Origin: CAWJMN01 sp963844055
Lineage (GTDB): Bacteria > Planctomycetota > Planctomycetia > Pirellulales > Pirellulaceae
Reading direction: 5' to 3'
NCBI GenBank assembly: GCA_963844055.1
Contig: CAWJMN010000002.1
Span: forward strand, 1,116,001-1,180,000
DNA: 64,000 bases
Notes under the pieces: generated by a model
Seen by the model: the letters and a program-made list of their open reading frames with translations, nothing else
Databases searched by the model: none
What the model was told of the DNA's origin: nothing
Made by a program: the position numbers and the translations under genes
In this document: positions 36,960 through 46,523 of the stretch, one piece after another
Layout of the letters: each line of letters starts with the position of its first letter
Position numbering within the stretch: position 1 is the stretch's first letter

Positions 36960-37541
36960 TTACTGCGCAACGGCCAAATCGGTGGATTGCACCTCAATCA
37001 ATTGCCAACTACCACACTCACACTCGGCCTTCCACAGGTCGCCAAGATCACAGTGTTGTAGCGTGCTTCGAACGAGGCTGGCACAAGGCTCGGGAATGAC
37101 TAAGCAAACCGAACCGGTCTTGTGCTTCTTCAACAGGCGAACGAGCGCTGCTCGCACGCGATCAACGCACATCCCAACCGGTTCTCCCTCAGGAGGGCAA
37201 ACGGTGGTGGGATGATCTTGCAACTGACGGTAGACCTTGGGCTGGTTCTGGCGGACCTCGTCGACCAGCTTCCCTTGCCACAGGCCGTGATCCAAGTTTT
37301 GCAAATCCTCCAGCGACTTGCTCCGCAGGCGGTGATCCTTGGCGATGGCATCTGCCGTTTGGATCGCGCTGCGACAAGGAGAGGTGTATAAGTAGTCGAT
37401 TTTTGTCTCATGCAATTCATCGACAATCCGAGAGACTTGCGTAGTACCGGCTTTGCTCAGCGGAATGTCGAGTGTGCCCTTGATGCGCCCTTGCTCATCA
37501 AAGTCAGTCGATCCGGGACGAACCAATATAATTCTGACCAT
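36960..37541 (-). CDS. Histidine-phosphatase-fold protein lacking catalytic residues
   Basis: The 193-residue protein follows the phosphoglycerate-mutase-like fold: ILVRPGSTDFDEQGRIKG, the IPLSKAG helix start, SPCRSAIQTADAI and LDHGLWQGK. The nucleophile His of the RHG motif is Pro9 (LVRPGST), the second catalytic His is Glu151 (LVIPEPCASLV instead of LVxSHG) and the general acid position is Asn82. Arg8 and Arg57 are kept. It cannot use the family's phospho-His mechanism, so a binding or regulatory role is likely. It sits between accD and rpe on the same strand. Confidence 0.8.
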   Translation of the reverse strand: MVRIILVRPGSTDFDEQGRIKGTLDIPLSKAGTTQVSRIVDELHETKIDYLYTSPCRSAIQTADAIAKDHRLRSKSLEDLQNLDHGLWQGKLVDEVRQNQPKVYRQLQDHPTTVCPPEGEPVGMCVDRVRAALVRLLKKHKTGSVCLVIPEPCASLVRSTLQHCDLGDLWKAECECGSWQLIEVQSTDLAVAQ

Positions 37542-37623
37542 ACAGGAATCGGTGGTTACCTCAAAAAGGAAACACCCTTTGTCGCGTGGCCCATCACGGC
37601 CGCGACCAAGGAACTTCTAGTTG

Positions 37624-38313
37624 TTACGTTGCGCCGATCTTCTGGTTCAATCCTTGGATTGCCGAAGCGTAGTCGGCCTTTCCAAAGATGGCTGAGCCCA
37701 CGACAAACAGGTCGGCACCTGCTGCGCGAACTTCGCCAATCGTTTCATCGTTGATGCCGCCATCCACTTCCAGCAAGACCTCGGGGCCCAACTTGGCCCG
37801 CAAGGCGCTCAACTTTTCAAGAGCGACTGGATTGAACTTCTGGCCACCAAAACCGGCATTCACACTCATCACCAAAATCAAATCACACAGGGCGAGCGAA
37901 TCCTCAATTGCCGATAACGGCGTTGGTGGATTCAAGGCTAAGCCCGATGCAACTCCCAACTCACGAATTTGCAAAAGCACATCGGTCGGGCGCGCTACTG
38001 CTTCGGCATGCACCGTCAGCAGGTCGGCGCCGGCATCGACAAATGCCTTCAGATATTTTTGCGGTTCCACCATCATCAGGTGAACGTCGATCGGCAAAGT
38101 GGTCACTCGCCGTAGAGCTTCGACGATGGTCATCCCATAGGTGAAATTGGGAACGAAGACCCCATCCATCACATCCAGGTGTAATGCCTTGACGCCAGCT
38201 TCTTCCAGCCGACGCACTTCGCGTTCGAGATTGGCAAAGTCGCAAAGCAACAGCGAGGGGAGCACCATCGGCCGCTGCGTCGCCAGCTTATGAACCGTTT
38301 CGATTCGAGACAT
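37624..38313 (-). CDS. rpe: Ribulose-phosphate 3-epimerase
   Basis: The 229-residue TIM-barrel enzyme interconverts ribulose-5-phosphate and xylulose-5-phosphate. Conserved motifs are PSLLLCDFANLEREV, LHLDVMDGVFVPNFTYG, DVHLMMVEP, LVMSVNAGFGGQKF and LEVDGGIN, with the metal ligands (His and Asp of LHLDVMDG, His of DVHLM, Asp of EVDGG) present. The ATG at 38313 is preferred because the 33 residues upstream in frame are not conserved in type. It lies in a minus-strand cluster with the phosphatase-like gene and accD. Confidence 0.93.
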   Translation of the reverse strand: MSRIETVHKLATQRPMVLPSLLLCDFANLEREVRRLEEAGVKALHLDVMDGVFVPNFTYGMTIVEALRRVTTLPIDVHLMMVEPQKYLKAFVDAGADLLTVHAEAVARPTDVLLQIRELGVASGLALNPPTPLSAIEDSLALCDLILVMSVNAGFGGQKFNPVALEKLSALRAKLGPEVLLEVDGGINDETIGEVRAAGADLFVVGSAIFGKADYASAIQGLNQKIGAT

Positions 38314-38685
38314 ATACCGCAAAACATGCGCTGCGCGGAAAACCCCAGGCCCAAAGCCTATCGGTCCATCGACCACGCAACTGGATCGAAGAAGAAACAC
38401 CGGAACTGCCAACGGCAGTTACCTTGCTGCTCCCCTAATAACCAAACCTTCATTTTACTATCGGCGTCCACCTGCGTCAGCCTCTGTTTACCACCAAACC
38501 GCAGCAATCCACCAAAGGAGACACAAACCCCACTAAGTGCCATGCAGAGCGAAAACAACCCCCGTTAGCCTTTCCAGGCACTTCCGTTTCGCAGGCGCTC
38601 AAGGCCCGCTAACCACATGCAGGACAAGCACTTATCTCTTCACACAAACTTCTCGAGCCAGGCCCCAAAGAAAGGCCCGGCAGAA
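38314..38685. other. Intergenic region between scpB and rpe
   Basis: About 370 bases contain no convincing gene. A perfect 7-bp hairpin AACTGCC-AAC-GGCAGTT lies at 38404-38420. The rpe promoter (minus strand) and the scpB 3' end must lie in or beside it. Confidence 0.4.
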
Positions 38686-39518
38686 TTACAAATTACGTTC
38701 TACCTGAGGAAGGTCGGCCAAATTCTCCAGCCCGAATAGCTGTAAAAACCGGGGAGTCGTGCTGTACCGAGGAGACTCTTTCTTCTCGGCCGGGCGCTGG
38801 ATGGCCAGCAGGTCGCGGCGGACGAGCTGCGCCAAAATGCCGCTGCTGGGGCGAGCCCGAATCCGGTCGATTTCATCCAGGCTGATCGGCTGGTTGTAGG
38901 CCACGATGGCCAAGCAGTCGATCGCGGGCTGCGTTAGGCGAGCCTCTTTCACCCGACCGTAAAACCGGTCGCGAAGCGGGGCAAAGGTATCGGTGACGCT
39001 CAGCAAATAGCCGGCCCCAACCGAGGCGATTTGGTAGGGAGCGGCCTCCTCGGCATATTGCTGGTTCAGGTCCGAAACGAGGTCGTCGATCTCGCTGGGC
39101 CGAACGCCGCGCATGATGCTGGAGATTTGCTTGCTGGTCAGCGGTTCATTTTGGGGATGCCCCACAAACAGGATCGCTTCCAAAATGCTGCGTGGGGTAA
39201 TTTCGCAGGCGGCGTCATCATCGCCATCGAGCACACGGGCAGGGACTTCGCCTGCTCAGCGGGCTGGCCTCGGCATCCTCTTCGGTTAGCTCGCTGAGCA
39301 CTGTCAACCTCAGGGTCGGGGTAAGGGTCGAGGGCCTGCGTATCCGATGCGCTGAGCAAAGCGGCGTAGGTTTGGCCCAGTTCTTCCAGAGAAAGCCCCT
39401 GATCTTCGGGCTCTTTGAAGAAGTCGGCTAGTCCGAGATCATCGACCTGCGCAAGGGGCTTGGCCGGCTCGGGTGCAGGAGCGGGAGGTGGCTCAGGAGT
39501 ACGTTTTTGTCGCGCCAT
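38686..39518 (-). CDS. scpB: Segregation and condensation protein B, frameshifted
   Basis: ScpB joins ScpA and SMC in the condensin that compacts and segregates the chromosome. Its winged-helix core is intact in the 38686-39234 frame: ITPRSILEAILFVGHPQ, QQYAEEAAPYQI, ALRDRFYGR-type segment, ALTQPAIDCLAIVAYNQPI-like segment and STTPRFLQLFGL. The true N-terminus begins at 39518 in another frame with a Pro/Ala-rich lead and LSLEELGQTYAALLS. Between 39250 and 39305 the frame changes by a net -1, either one deletion or two single insertions; the second option reads through an acidic LSELTEEDAEASP linker and seems better. The whole protein would be about 276 residues. Confidence 0.85.
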
Positions 39519-39622
39519 ACGGCGGCAGTGTAGCGCGAATCGCCCCGCCGAGACAAGGTCAAACGTTTTGTGCGTTGCGGCGATAAAAATCGCCCGATGT
39601 GCACGCAAATGCGACGCGGGTT

Positions 39623-39648
39623 GTTGGTCCGGTAAAAACCGGACCAAC
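39623..39648 (-). terminator. Strong hairpin after the secretion/pilus operon
   Basis: A perfect 11-bp stem GTTGGTCCGGT/ACCGGACCAAC with an AAAA loop lies 33 bases past the stop of the GspK-like gene. It has no T-tract on the minus strand, so it may act as a transcript-stabilising end or a factor-dependent terminator. Confidence 0.6.
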
Positions 39649-39680
39649 GTTGACGTTTACCGCGAAATCCGTCCGCGCCG

Positions 39681-42600
39681 TTATTCCAACCGGCGGTGGA
39701 GGAGGATCACGTTGTCGGTGTTGAGCTTCCGGCCGGGCATGAAGCCGACTGGAATCGAGCGATCGACAATGAAGAACGAACGGCTGCGGGTGATTTCGCC
39801 CGTGTCGGCCCCCAATTCTTGGCCAAGTGCCAAGCCATCCGGACAGGCTTCCGAAACGGTCGTGTCTTCGACTTCGAAGTAACCCACCGTAATCCAGATC
39901 GCATAGACGTTCGACCGTGTGGTGAACAGGTTGCCAACCTTCTGGTAGTTTTCGTACTGGAAGTAGGCGTTGCGATCGGTGTCACGATAGGCGTTGCCGA
40001 CATCGAACACACGAGTCACCAGCAATGGCTCATTGTTGTTGCCAAGCTTGCGACGTAGCAGCGTGCCTTCGATCCCTTGGCCTTCCACGCCGGCCCCGGC
40101 AGGTTGGCTATGCATACGCATGTTTTGCAAAGGAGCAAGGTCCGCCGTATTGGCCGAGGTAAAGACCCCCGTAAAGCGCGAAGGGAAGTTCGGGTTGAGC
40201 GTTTGGAAGGCTCCACCATAACCTTGGCGGCTTTGGATCACGGCCGTCATCTGAGCCGGCTGGCTCAGTTGTGGCAGCGAACGAGTAGCGGCATAGAACA
40301 CATTGTCCGAGGCCAACGTGTTGATGTTGATTCGGCCTGGATCGCGGAACCGTGAAATCCAGTTGAACGGAGGCTTGAACGCATCCCATCCACTTGGACT
40401 GGTCACATTAGCAAAGCTGGCTGGGTTCAACCATTCTTGAGCATCGACAAATGCCGAGGGAACTTCGCAATAGTCAAACAGTCGATACCAATGCGGAGCT
40501 TGGTTCACATTGCCGGACGATTGGAAGAAGTTCACCATCTGGCCGAACGGCGATGTTTCCAAACGTGTACCATCGCCGTAGTTGCGATAGACGTTTTGGG
40601 CACTACCGGGAGTCGTCACTTGGTAACGACGTGAGAAGTCTCGCCCCGCACCAGGGTTGGGCATCCCGCTCAGCTCATGATAGAGCCGTGCGGCCGAGCT
40701 TTGGCTAACTTGCATCAACTCGTAAGGGTTGTTGAAGGGTCGGTTATGGAACGGCAGCCAAGGGAATGGATAGCTTGGTTCACCGACATTAGGCGTACCT
40801 TGGGGTGCCCCATTGTTGTTCACGCTGCGATTGAGATAGCCCAGCGTGTTGTACAAGTTGTAGTTCATGTACAACATGCCCGCCCCAGCATTCTGGTGCG
40901 TCAGATTGTTGACATTGGTCGAATAGCAATCAAACGTCGCTCCACGCTCGCGAGTTTCAAATACTTGCGAGATCGGACCGGCATTAGGATCATCCGAAGG
41001 ATCAATTGCAATGTCGGCCGTATTGGCAGCATTGCGAACGGTACGGCCAATGTTCTCGTCACCGTTGAATACCCGCAGATCCATCAACGACCAATCGATG
41101 GTGATGTAGGGATTCGTGTTTTGATCCCAAGGCTGCGTAGGATCTGCCAAGCGTTGCAAGAAGATCGAGCGACGATCTTGATACAGGCCCGTGCGCTGCA
41201 TGCCCAGATCGGTCAAAGGGCGACCTGGCTGATAGTCAAATGGCGCATCAGGCAATTCACCTTGAACGGGGTTCGCAGGATCGGTGTAAGCATCGGTTGG
41301 CTGACGGCCATCGTTGCTAGGATTAGGCTCTTGGTAGTAGTTGCCACTGTTGGGCAGTGGTTCCGAAATATTGAAGCCCACGCGACGATTGTTGTTGGTC
41401 CAGGTCGAAGGAGCTGGCATATCGGCCACGATGCCTACCGTGCTACGAATGTTCGTGCCGGTAATGTAGCCGCCGTTAGTCGTCCCATTCGTATCCGAAT
41501 AGGTCACACCGGTTTGCGTGGTGTTGCCACGGTTAAAGCTGTTCAGCGACAGGTACTGCGACGAGTTGCCATCGAACAACGTCGAAGCCATCCCATCATC
41601 TGCCGAGCCAAACACGGTTTGGGCACGAGGACCAACCACGGCGTATTGACCAGGCTCCAGCGAAACATCCCAACCTTGGCTGTTGAGGAAGACACGATCT
41701 TGCCAGTAGCCAGCAGGGGGAGCCACGTTGCTAAACCATACGTAACGCTCAATGTTCATGGGTGCGGCCGAACCACCATTAGGCCAGTAATTGGTGGACA
41801 GCAACGTCATATCTTCTGGCTGGAAGCTGCTGCTTTCCGGCTGAGAACTGCTGATGCGGCGCTGGTACGGACGATTGTTGTGCTGGGCACCGTTGCTGGG
41901 CGTATCGGCCGAGATGGCCACTTGGAAAACCGGATGCCGCACGCCATCGCTGCTAGGCGTTGGATGCGTATAGCCGATGTTCAGCCGCCACTTCCCTGCT
42001 GTGTTGTCGTAGAAGTACATCTCACGAGGCAAGCCGAGTGCATTGGGATTCTGCGCGGTGCCATTGGGGACGTAGCTGGTATTGATTTGGGATGGACGTG
42101 GAACATAGATTTCCAAAAAGGCCGAACCCTGAGGAATGGCAAACTGATCGAGGTCATTGTCGCGTTCACGATCACGATCTTTGGACGTGGTGTCGTAAAT
42201 CGTGTCTTTAATCCGCTTGTTGTGGAAGGCCGTCGTTTCCGTAATGAGCAGGTCTGGTGCTTCCAAGCCCCAAACAACACGGCGTTGATCGTAGGTGCCA
42301 TTGTTTTCATTGGTCGCTACGTTGCCATCAACGTTCCAGCCATCAAAAGGATTGACGTCGTACTCAAAGGCCGACATGACGCTATCGCTATCACGAGCAT
42401 CGACCACATTGATGGCGTACTGGGCCAAACGGCGGATCGTCAACTCTCGCTGTTGGTCAGGAGTGAGCGAACCATCTTCCACAGTGACTGGGTTGTAGCC
42501 GTTGTCGGTCAGAACCAACATCAAGCAGAACAAGTGACGGGCAAAAATCTGCCGGGCCATGCTGCGAGCGTACTTGAGTTCGTTGTTGTCAATCGAACCA

Positions 42601-45104
42601 TCACCATTGAGGTCAAACGTGATGTCGCCACTTTGGCTGAAGGCCGTATTGAAGGGAGCTTGCGAAACGGAAGTCTCGCCTGCGTAAGCTTCGTATGGAT
42701 CATCGACAACGCCATCATTATTGTCGTCGGCACCGTTGCCGAAAGGACGATTGATATCAAACAATTGGCCACGCTTCAGCTCCCAAGGGACAATCGCCGA
42801 CATGACGTTGCGAATCCCTTGCTCCTTGTTCATGATCGCCATGTTGTTGTAGATATTGGGAGCGACCTTGGAGTAATACAACTCCAAAATGGAGTTCCCC
42901 GAGGTAAGGACCGTCTTCGACGTGTCGAATTGGTACTGCGTAGCAAGGCTGAGGTTCTGATCCGCACGCATGCCACGTGGCGAAGAGAAGACCGACACAG
43001 GAACGTGGCTGCTACGAACGGTGAAGGAGTCAATCACCGAGGTTGGTGCACCGGCAAACACCGGACGAAGACGGCTAGGAATCGTCGAGATGTCTGCATC
43101 CTTATGACGAAGGATCGCTTCCAAATCGGACAGGTTGTAAGGAGCATCCAGCGACGAACGAGGAGTGATCTCGTAAGGCGTGTCGAGCATTTCGTTCAAA
43201 CGGCCCGAATTCGCATACAGCGGTTGCCCCGAGGCATCCAGCGCGACAACGCCACGGCCGTAAACGTCGGGAACCGAGCCATAGGTCGAAGGATTGGTGA
43301 ACTGGGGCGACGAAGGATAGCTGCTGTAGAAATCGTTTGGCACGCCATAATGACGGACCGTACTCCACGCGTCACGCACCCCCGCTTGGCCGGCTTGGCC
43401 GTCGTTGCCATAACGCATCGAAAGAATATTGGAATACTGGGCGGCACCAAACATAAAGCTGAAATCGATGTCGGCCGGGCCAAAGCCTTGCCCACGCGAA
43501 ATCGTCGCCCCTGCCGGTGCAAGACCGACCTGCGATGGCAAGCCGACGCCCGTTCCACCCACACTGGCCAGTTGGGCAAAGTTGCCGGCTGCGTTTAGGT
43601 CGATACGGCCATCCAGATCCTTGATCGTGTAAGCCACCAATCGCTTGTAGCGTTTCCCTTGGCCATTGGTCATGACTGGCATGCCGGGATCAATCCAGAT
43701 CGCCTCGGCGATGCCATCGTTGTCATTATCGATATCCCAAGCAGGAGCCACTGGCCCCATGTTGCCCCCAGGCGTGTTGTAACCCGCTGGCTGATGGGCT
43801 GGCTGTGGCTGATAGCCGAGAGCCTGCAAAACCACAAACGCGTTACTATTTCCCATCACAGGATTGCTACCCGTGAAGTTCAGGTGGTCACCTTGCAGCG
43901 GACGGAAAATGCAACCGTGCATGATCTGGTATAAGCGTTGCCGAATCGCAAGCGGAATCGCCGTGCCATTATCATCTGATGGAATGACGTAGGTGCCAGA
44001 TGCAGGGACGGTGGCGAAAGGCTGCAAAATTAGCTGTGCCCGCTTATTGGCGCCGTTAGGGTTCGAAGGATCAATCACCAACTGCGCATCAATGATCTGT
44101 TGGCAGATGTTGACCCAGTAGTTCACCAATTCGGTCCGATGGAACGAAGGAATCACATCGTAGGTACTGCCACGAACCGGCGGAACCCAGGCCAGTGCCA
44201 TGTTTTGATAGTCGGGAGCATCGTAGTCTTCATCCAGGCCCGAGTGAGCTGGGTCAAGCCGACGCAAACGCATCTGATAACGAACGGCTTGGAGGTAGCC
44301 GGCGTAGTTGGGAAGTAGCGCCACAGGATAGGCATTGCCACCGTTGATACTTGGATCGGCCAGAATGTCTGTTAGAGCGCCGTTGGACATCACGTTGACG
44401 GCATTGACTTGATTGCTATCGGTCGTGTCGTAGACCGCCTGATAGCCGGCCCCGGTACCATTGAACGCGCCACCGTTAATCAAAAACGTATGGTTGGCTT
44501 GTGGTGTGTAGCCCGAAGGAGCCGTCACATACAGCGTATGTACCGCTGCGCCCGGTCCACCAGCAATATTGGTAACCGAGTGGGCCAAAATGCGGCAGGA
44601 GGGATAGTCAAAATCAGGACGTAGGAACGTCAGCACGCGCCCCGAAAAATAGTTATCCAGGTTCCAGCGGAAGTTCCCATTGTTGGAAGCGCTGGCAGGA
44701 GTGCGAGCCAGCGTATTGGTCGCTACAACGATCTTCCAAACCGGTGGGCCCGAAGAAACCACGACCTCGGCCGTAGCGCCAAATACTTGCCCCGTCACAC
44801 TGTCGTTGCCGTACATGTCTTCCAGCAAGCTATGGCCGGAAAGGGGTGTAATCTCGGTCGAAACCGGACCGGCAATCACCGCATCCAGTGCGGCCCGGGA
44901 TTCATCCTGTGGCAGGTCACCTTGGGCGCCGATCCGAGCGGCCGTACGAGCGGTTTGCTCGTAGCTGCTGGCGACCAGCGCGTAGGTGATCCCCATTAAG
45001 AGAAAGAGGGCGAGCAAGCTGACCACCATCAGCAAGATAATGCCTCGTCGCCGACGAGGAGTCACCCTGGCAAACGCTTTGCGATTGATTGATTTTGTGG
45101 ACAT
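39681..45104 (-). CDS. Giant GspK-like pseudopilin
   Basis: The 1,807-residue protein starts with a basic leader and a prepilin-type helix: RRRRG21 then IILLMVVSLLALFLLMGITYAL, with no Glu at +5, as in minor pseudopilin GspK. Usual GspK proteins have about 300-350 residues. The remainder is extracytoplasmic and Asn/Gly/Thr-rich, with Asp-rich loops (DNDNDGIAEAIWID, DNNDGVVDD, DLNGDGSIDNNEL) like those that bind calcium. The segment KRYKRLVAYTIKDLDGRIDLNAAG and a C-terminal part (FRDPGRININTL) resemble planctomycete pilus-tip proteins. As last gene of the locus it probably forms or extends the pseudopilus tip. The function of the bulk is unknown. Confidence 0.75.
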   Translation of the reverse strand: MSTKSINRKAFARVTPRRRRGIILLMVVSLLALFLLMGITYALVASSYEQTARTAARIGAQGDLPQDESRAALDAVIAGPVSTEITPLSGHSLLEDMYGNDSVTGQVFGATAEVVVSSGPPVWKIVVATNTLARTPASASNNGNFRWNLDNYFSGRVLTFLRPDFDYPSCRILAHSVTNIAGGPGAAVHTLYVTAPSGYTPQANHTFLINGGAFNGTGAGYQAVYDTTDSNQVNAVNVMSNGALTDILADPSINGGNAYPVALLPNYAGYLQAVRYQMRLRRLDPAHSGLDEDYDAPDYQNMALAWVPPVRGSTYDVIPSFHRTELVNYWVNICQQIIDAQLVIDPSNPNGANKRAQLILQPFATVPASGTYVIPSDDNGTAIPLAIRQRLYQIMHGCIFRPLQGDHLNFTGSNPVMGNSNAFVVLQALGYQPQPAHQPAGYNTPGGNMGPVAPAWDIDNDNDGIAEAIWIDPGMPVMTNGQGKRYKRLVAYTIKDLDGRIDLNAAGNFAQLASVGGTGVGLPSQVGLAPAGATISRGQGFGPADIDFSFMFGAAQYSNILSMRYGNDGQAGQAGVRDAWSTVRHYGVPNDFYSSYPSSPQFTNPSTYGSVPDVYGRGVVALDASGQPLYANSGRLNEMLDTPYEITPRSSLDAPYNLSDLEAILRHKDADISTIPSRLRPVFAGAPTSVIDSFTVRSSHVPVSVFSSPRGMRADQNLSLATQYQFDTSKTVLTSGNSILELYYSKVAPNIYNNMAIMNKEQGIRNVMSAIVPWELKRGQLFDINRPFGNGADDNNDGVVDDPYEAYAGETSVSQAPFNTAFSQSGDITFDLNGDGSIDNNELKYARSMARQIFARHLFCLMLVLTDNGYNPVTVEDGSLTPDQQRELTIRRLAQYAINVVDARDSDSVMSAFEYDVNPFDGWNVDGNVATNENNGTYDQRRVVWGLEAPDLLITETTAFHNKRIKDTIYDTTSKDRDRERDNDLDQFAIPQGSAFLEIYVPRPSQINTSYVPNGTAQNPNALGLPREMYFYDNTAGKWRLNIGYTHPTPSSDGVRHPVFQVAISADTPSNGAQHNNRPYQRRISSSQPESSSFQPEDMTLLSTNYWPNGGSAAPMNIERYVWFSNVAPPAGYWQDRVFLNSQGWDVSLEPGQYAVVGPRAQTVFGSADDGMASTLFDGNSSQYLSLNSFNRGNTTQTGVTYSDTNGTTNGGYITGTNIRSTVGIVADMPAPSTWTNNNRRVGFNISEPLPNSGNYYQEPNPSNDGRQPTDAYTDPANPVQGELPDAPFDYQPGRPLTDLGMQRTGLYQDRRSIFLQRLADPTQPWDQNTNPYITIDWSLMDLRVFNGDENIGRTVRNAANTADIAIDPSDDPNAGPISQVFETRERGATFDCYSTNVNNLTHQNAGAGMLYMNYNLYNTLGYLNRSVNNNGAPQGTPNVGEPSYPFPWLPFHNRPFNNPYELMQVSQSSAARLYHELSGMPNPGAGRDFSRRYQVTTPGSAQNVYRNYGDGTRLETSPFGQMVNFFQSSGNVNQAPHWYRLFDYCEVPSAFVDAQEWLNPASFANVTSPSGWDAFKPPFNWISRFRDPGRININTLASDNVFYAATRSLPQLSQPAQMTAVIQSRQGYGGAFQTLNPNFPSRFTGVFTSANTADLAPLQNMRMHSQPAGAGVEGQGIEGTLLRRKLGNNNEPLLVTRVFDVGNAYRDTDRNAYFQYENYQKVGNLFTTRSNVYAIWITVGYFEVEDTTVSEACPDGLALGQELGADTGEITRSRSFFIVDRSIPVGFMPGRKLNTDNVILLHRRLE

Positions 45105-45204
45105 GTTCTCTCATCCTTGGCTGCTGGAAAGAAGAGCTTCCTTCCGAAGGCAGACCGACAAAGACTCGACTCTTTTTCTGTTCTGTTCTTGCTGCAAACT
45201 GAAT

Positions 45205-45288
45205 GCGGGCGAAAACCCGCGGCGAAGCGATCCCGAAGGGGACGCTTCTATCGTGGCACCGTCGCGTGGGTCCCTTAAGGGCCCACGC
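45205..45288. other. Cluster of three hairpins inside the pilin operon
   Basis: Three stems lie in tandem: GCGGG-CGAAAA-CCCGC (45205-45220), an imperfect GAAGCG-TCCC/GGGGA-CGCTTC pair (45223-45247) and GCGTGGG/CCCACGC (45264-45288). They separate a 405-residue prepilin-like gene from the giant GspK-like gene and could tune relative expression by processing or attenuation. Confidence 0.5.
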
Positions 45289-45303
45289 CACAGGAATTCT
45301 CTC

Positions 45304-46521
45304 TTAGTCTTGTTCGAGGCGGATCGTCTTTTCGTGTACGGCGATCACACCGGGGATTACTGTCACTTGATTGGTAGCCCCCACGGTCCAGTCGGCCCCC
45401 AGCAAGGTCAGGTTCATCTGATTGGTCGAAGTATCTACTGTGCTGGCTTCCACTACCCGATACCAGCGATGCTGAGGATAGGGAGCAGCGTAGAACGGAT
45501 TCATTGGGTTGGATTGATCATCCAACTTGACGGGCAATGTCGTAGAGAGCATTACCCACGAATCACGCTTGATCGGTGCGAGGAACTGCGGAGCCGAAGC
45601 CGAGACCACGACGTCGCCCCCCTGCAAACCGCCCGACAAAAAGTCGGCCGCTGGCGTTGGGTTCAAAAACCATTCGGAAAGGAAATCGACCGGATTGTTC
45701 ACCGTGCTGGGAACATCGGCCAGGGTCAACGTGTTGACACGGTTCTCCATGATGATGATGGAGAGGGTGTATTCATCGGTGGCGACCATTTGCGTTTGGC
45801 GATTGAGCTTTGGCACAAGCATCGCCATCCACGACAGACGTCCTTCATCTTGACGCTTGCCAGGATTTTGATTGAGCCCCTGAGCGTTGCCATTGAGGCT
45901 GGTAAACATCTGCTGCGCAGGGACGGCCTGATTGCCAGGACGAACCCAAGCAGGCGTATCGTCAAACCGGAACAAGCCTTCAGCCTGCAACCGCCCCATC
46001 GGGCCACCCAAACCACTATTGAGCGAAATGCGTCGCATGAAGTACGACGGCGTAGCCACTGTTCCACCGACGGAGAAGATCGAAGGGAAGACCGAAGCAT
46101 TCAGCGAGGCATTGGCCGTTAGCGCGCCGCCAGAGATGTTATCCGAGATGAACATCGGGTCAATCAGCAGCGATTCACGCCCCCGAGCGCTGTTGTTGGC
46201 GGCATCTACGGGCGTTACGGTCGTATCGGTATAAAAACGGAAGACGCCGTTGGTGCTGTCCCACCAGATCCACTTATCAGGGCGACGCATTCCCATCGTG
46301 TCAAACGCATGGACGGCCATATCGCCACCGCTGGCAACCTGGTCGGCAATCTGCCCCTTGCGGGCTTGGCTGCTGGCGACGGGAAACACCGCCAAAGCAC
46401 CCAGCAGACCAATCGTGGCCACCATCACCGCGAAGAGAACTTCGAGGATCGTTACGGCCGAACGCTGCTTGCGAGCATTCCTCGCCCAGCGAACCAACAA
46501 CTTGTGAGAAGTCATCATCAT
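45304..46521 (-). CDS. Prepilin-like protein (GspI/PilV type)
   Basis: The 405-residue protein begins with a basic leader and prepilin helix (RSA22 then VTILEVLFAVMVATIGLLGALAVF) with Glu at +5. The residue before the cut is Ala rather than Gly. The large globular part is rich in Asn/Ser/Thr beta structure. Long C-terminal domains are usual for planctomycete pseudopilins. The gene starts two bases after the stop of the upstream prepilin gene, so the two are likely translationally coupled. Two ATGs immediately downstream (46518, 46515) are alternative starts. It should be a minor pseudopilin of the machine encoded at 50-56.7 kb. Confidence 0.75.
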   Translation of the reverse strand: MMMTSHKLLVRWARNARKQRSAVTILEVLFAVMVATIGLLGALAVFPVASSQARKGQIADQVASGGDMAVHAFDTMGMRRPDKWIWWDSTNGVFRFYTDTTVTPVDAANNSARGRESLLIDPMFISDNISGGALTANASLNASVFPSIFSVGGTVATPSYFMRRISLNSGLGGPMGRLQAEGLFRFDDTPAWVRPGNQAVPAQQMFTSLNGNAQGLNQNPGKRQDEGRLSWMAMLVPKLNRQTQMVATDEYTLSIIIMENRVNTLTLADVPSTVNNPVDFLSEWFLNPTPAADFLSGGLQGGDVVVSASAPQFLAPIKRDSWVMLSTTLPVKLDDQSNPMNPFYAAPYPQHRWYRVVEASTVDTSTNQMNLTLLGADWTVGATNQVTVIPGVIAVHEKTIRLEQD

Positions 46522-46523
46522 GG

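Noticed and set aside
40677..43598. A 973-codon open frame on the plus strand opposite the GspK-like gene
   Set aside because: Its product is Arg/Val/Ile-rich with no domain or membrane logic, and it mirrors the codon pattern of the minus-strand gene, which has a clear prepilin start and family features. It is an antisense shadow.
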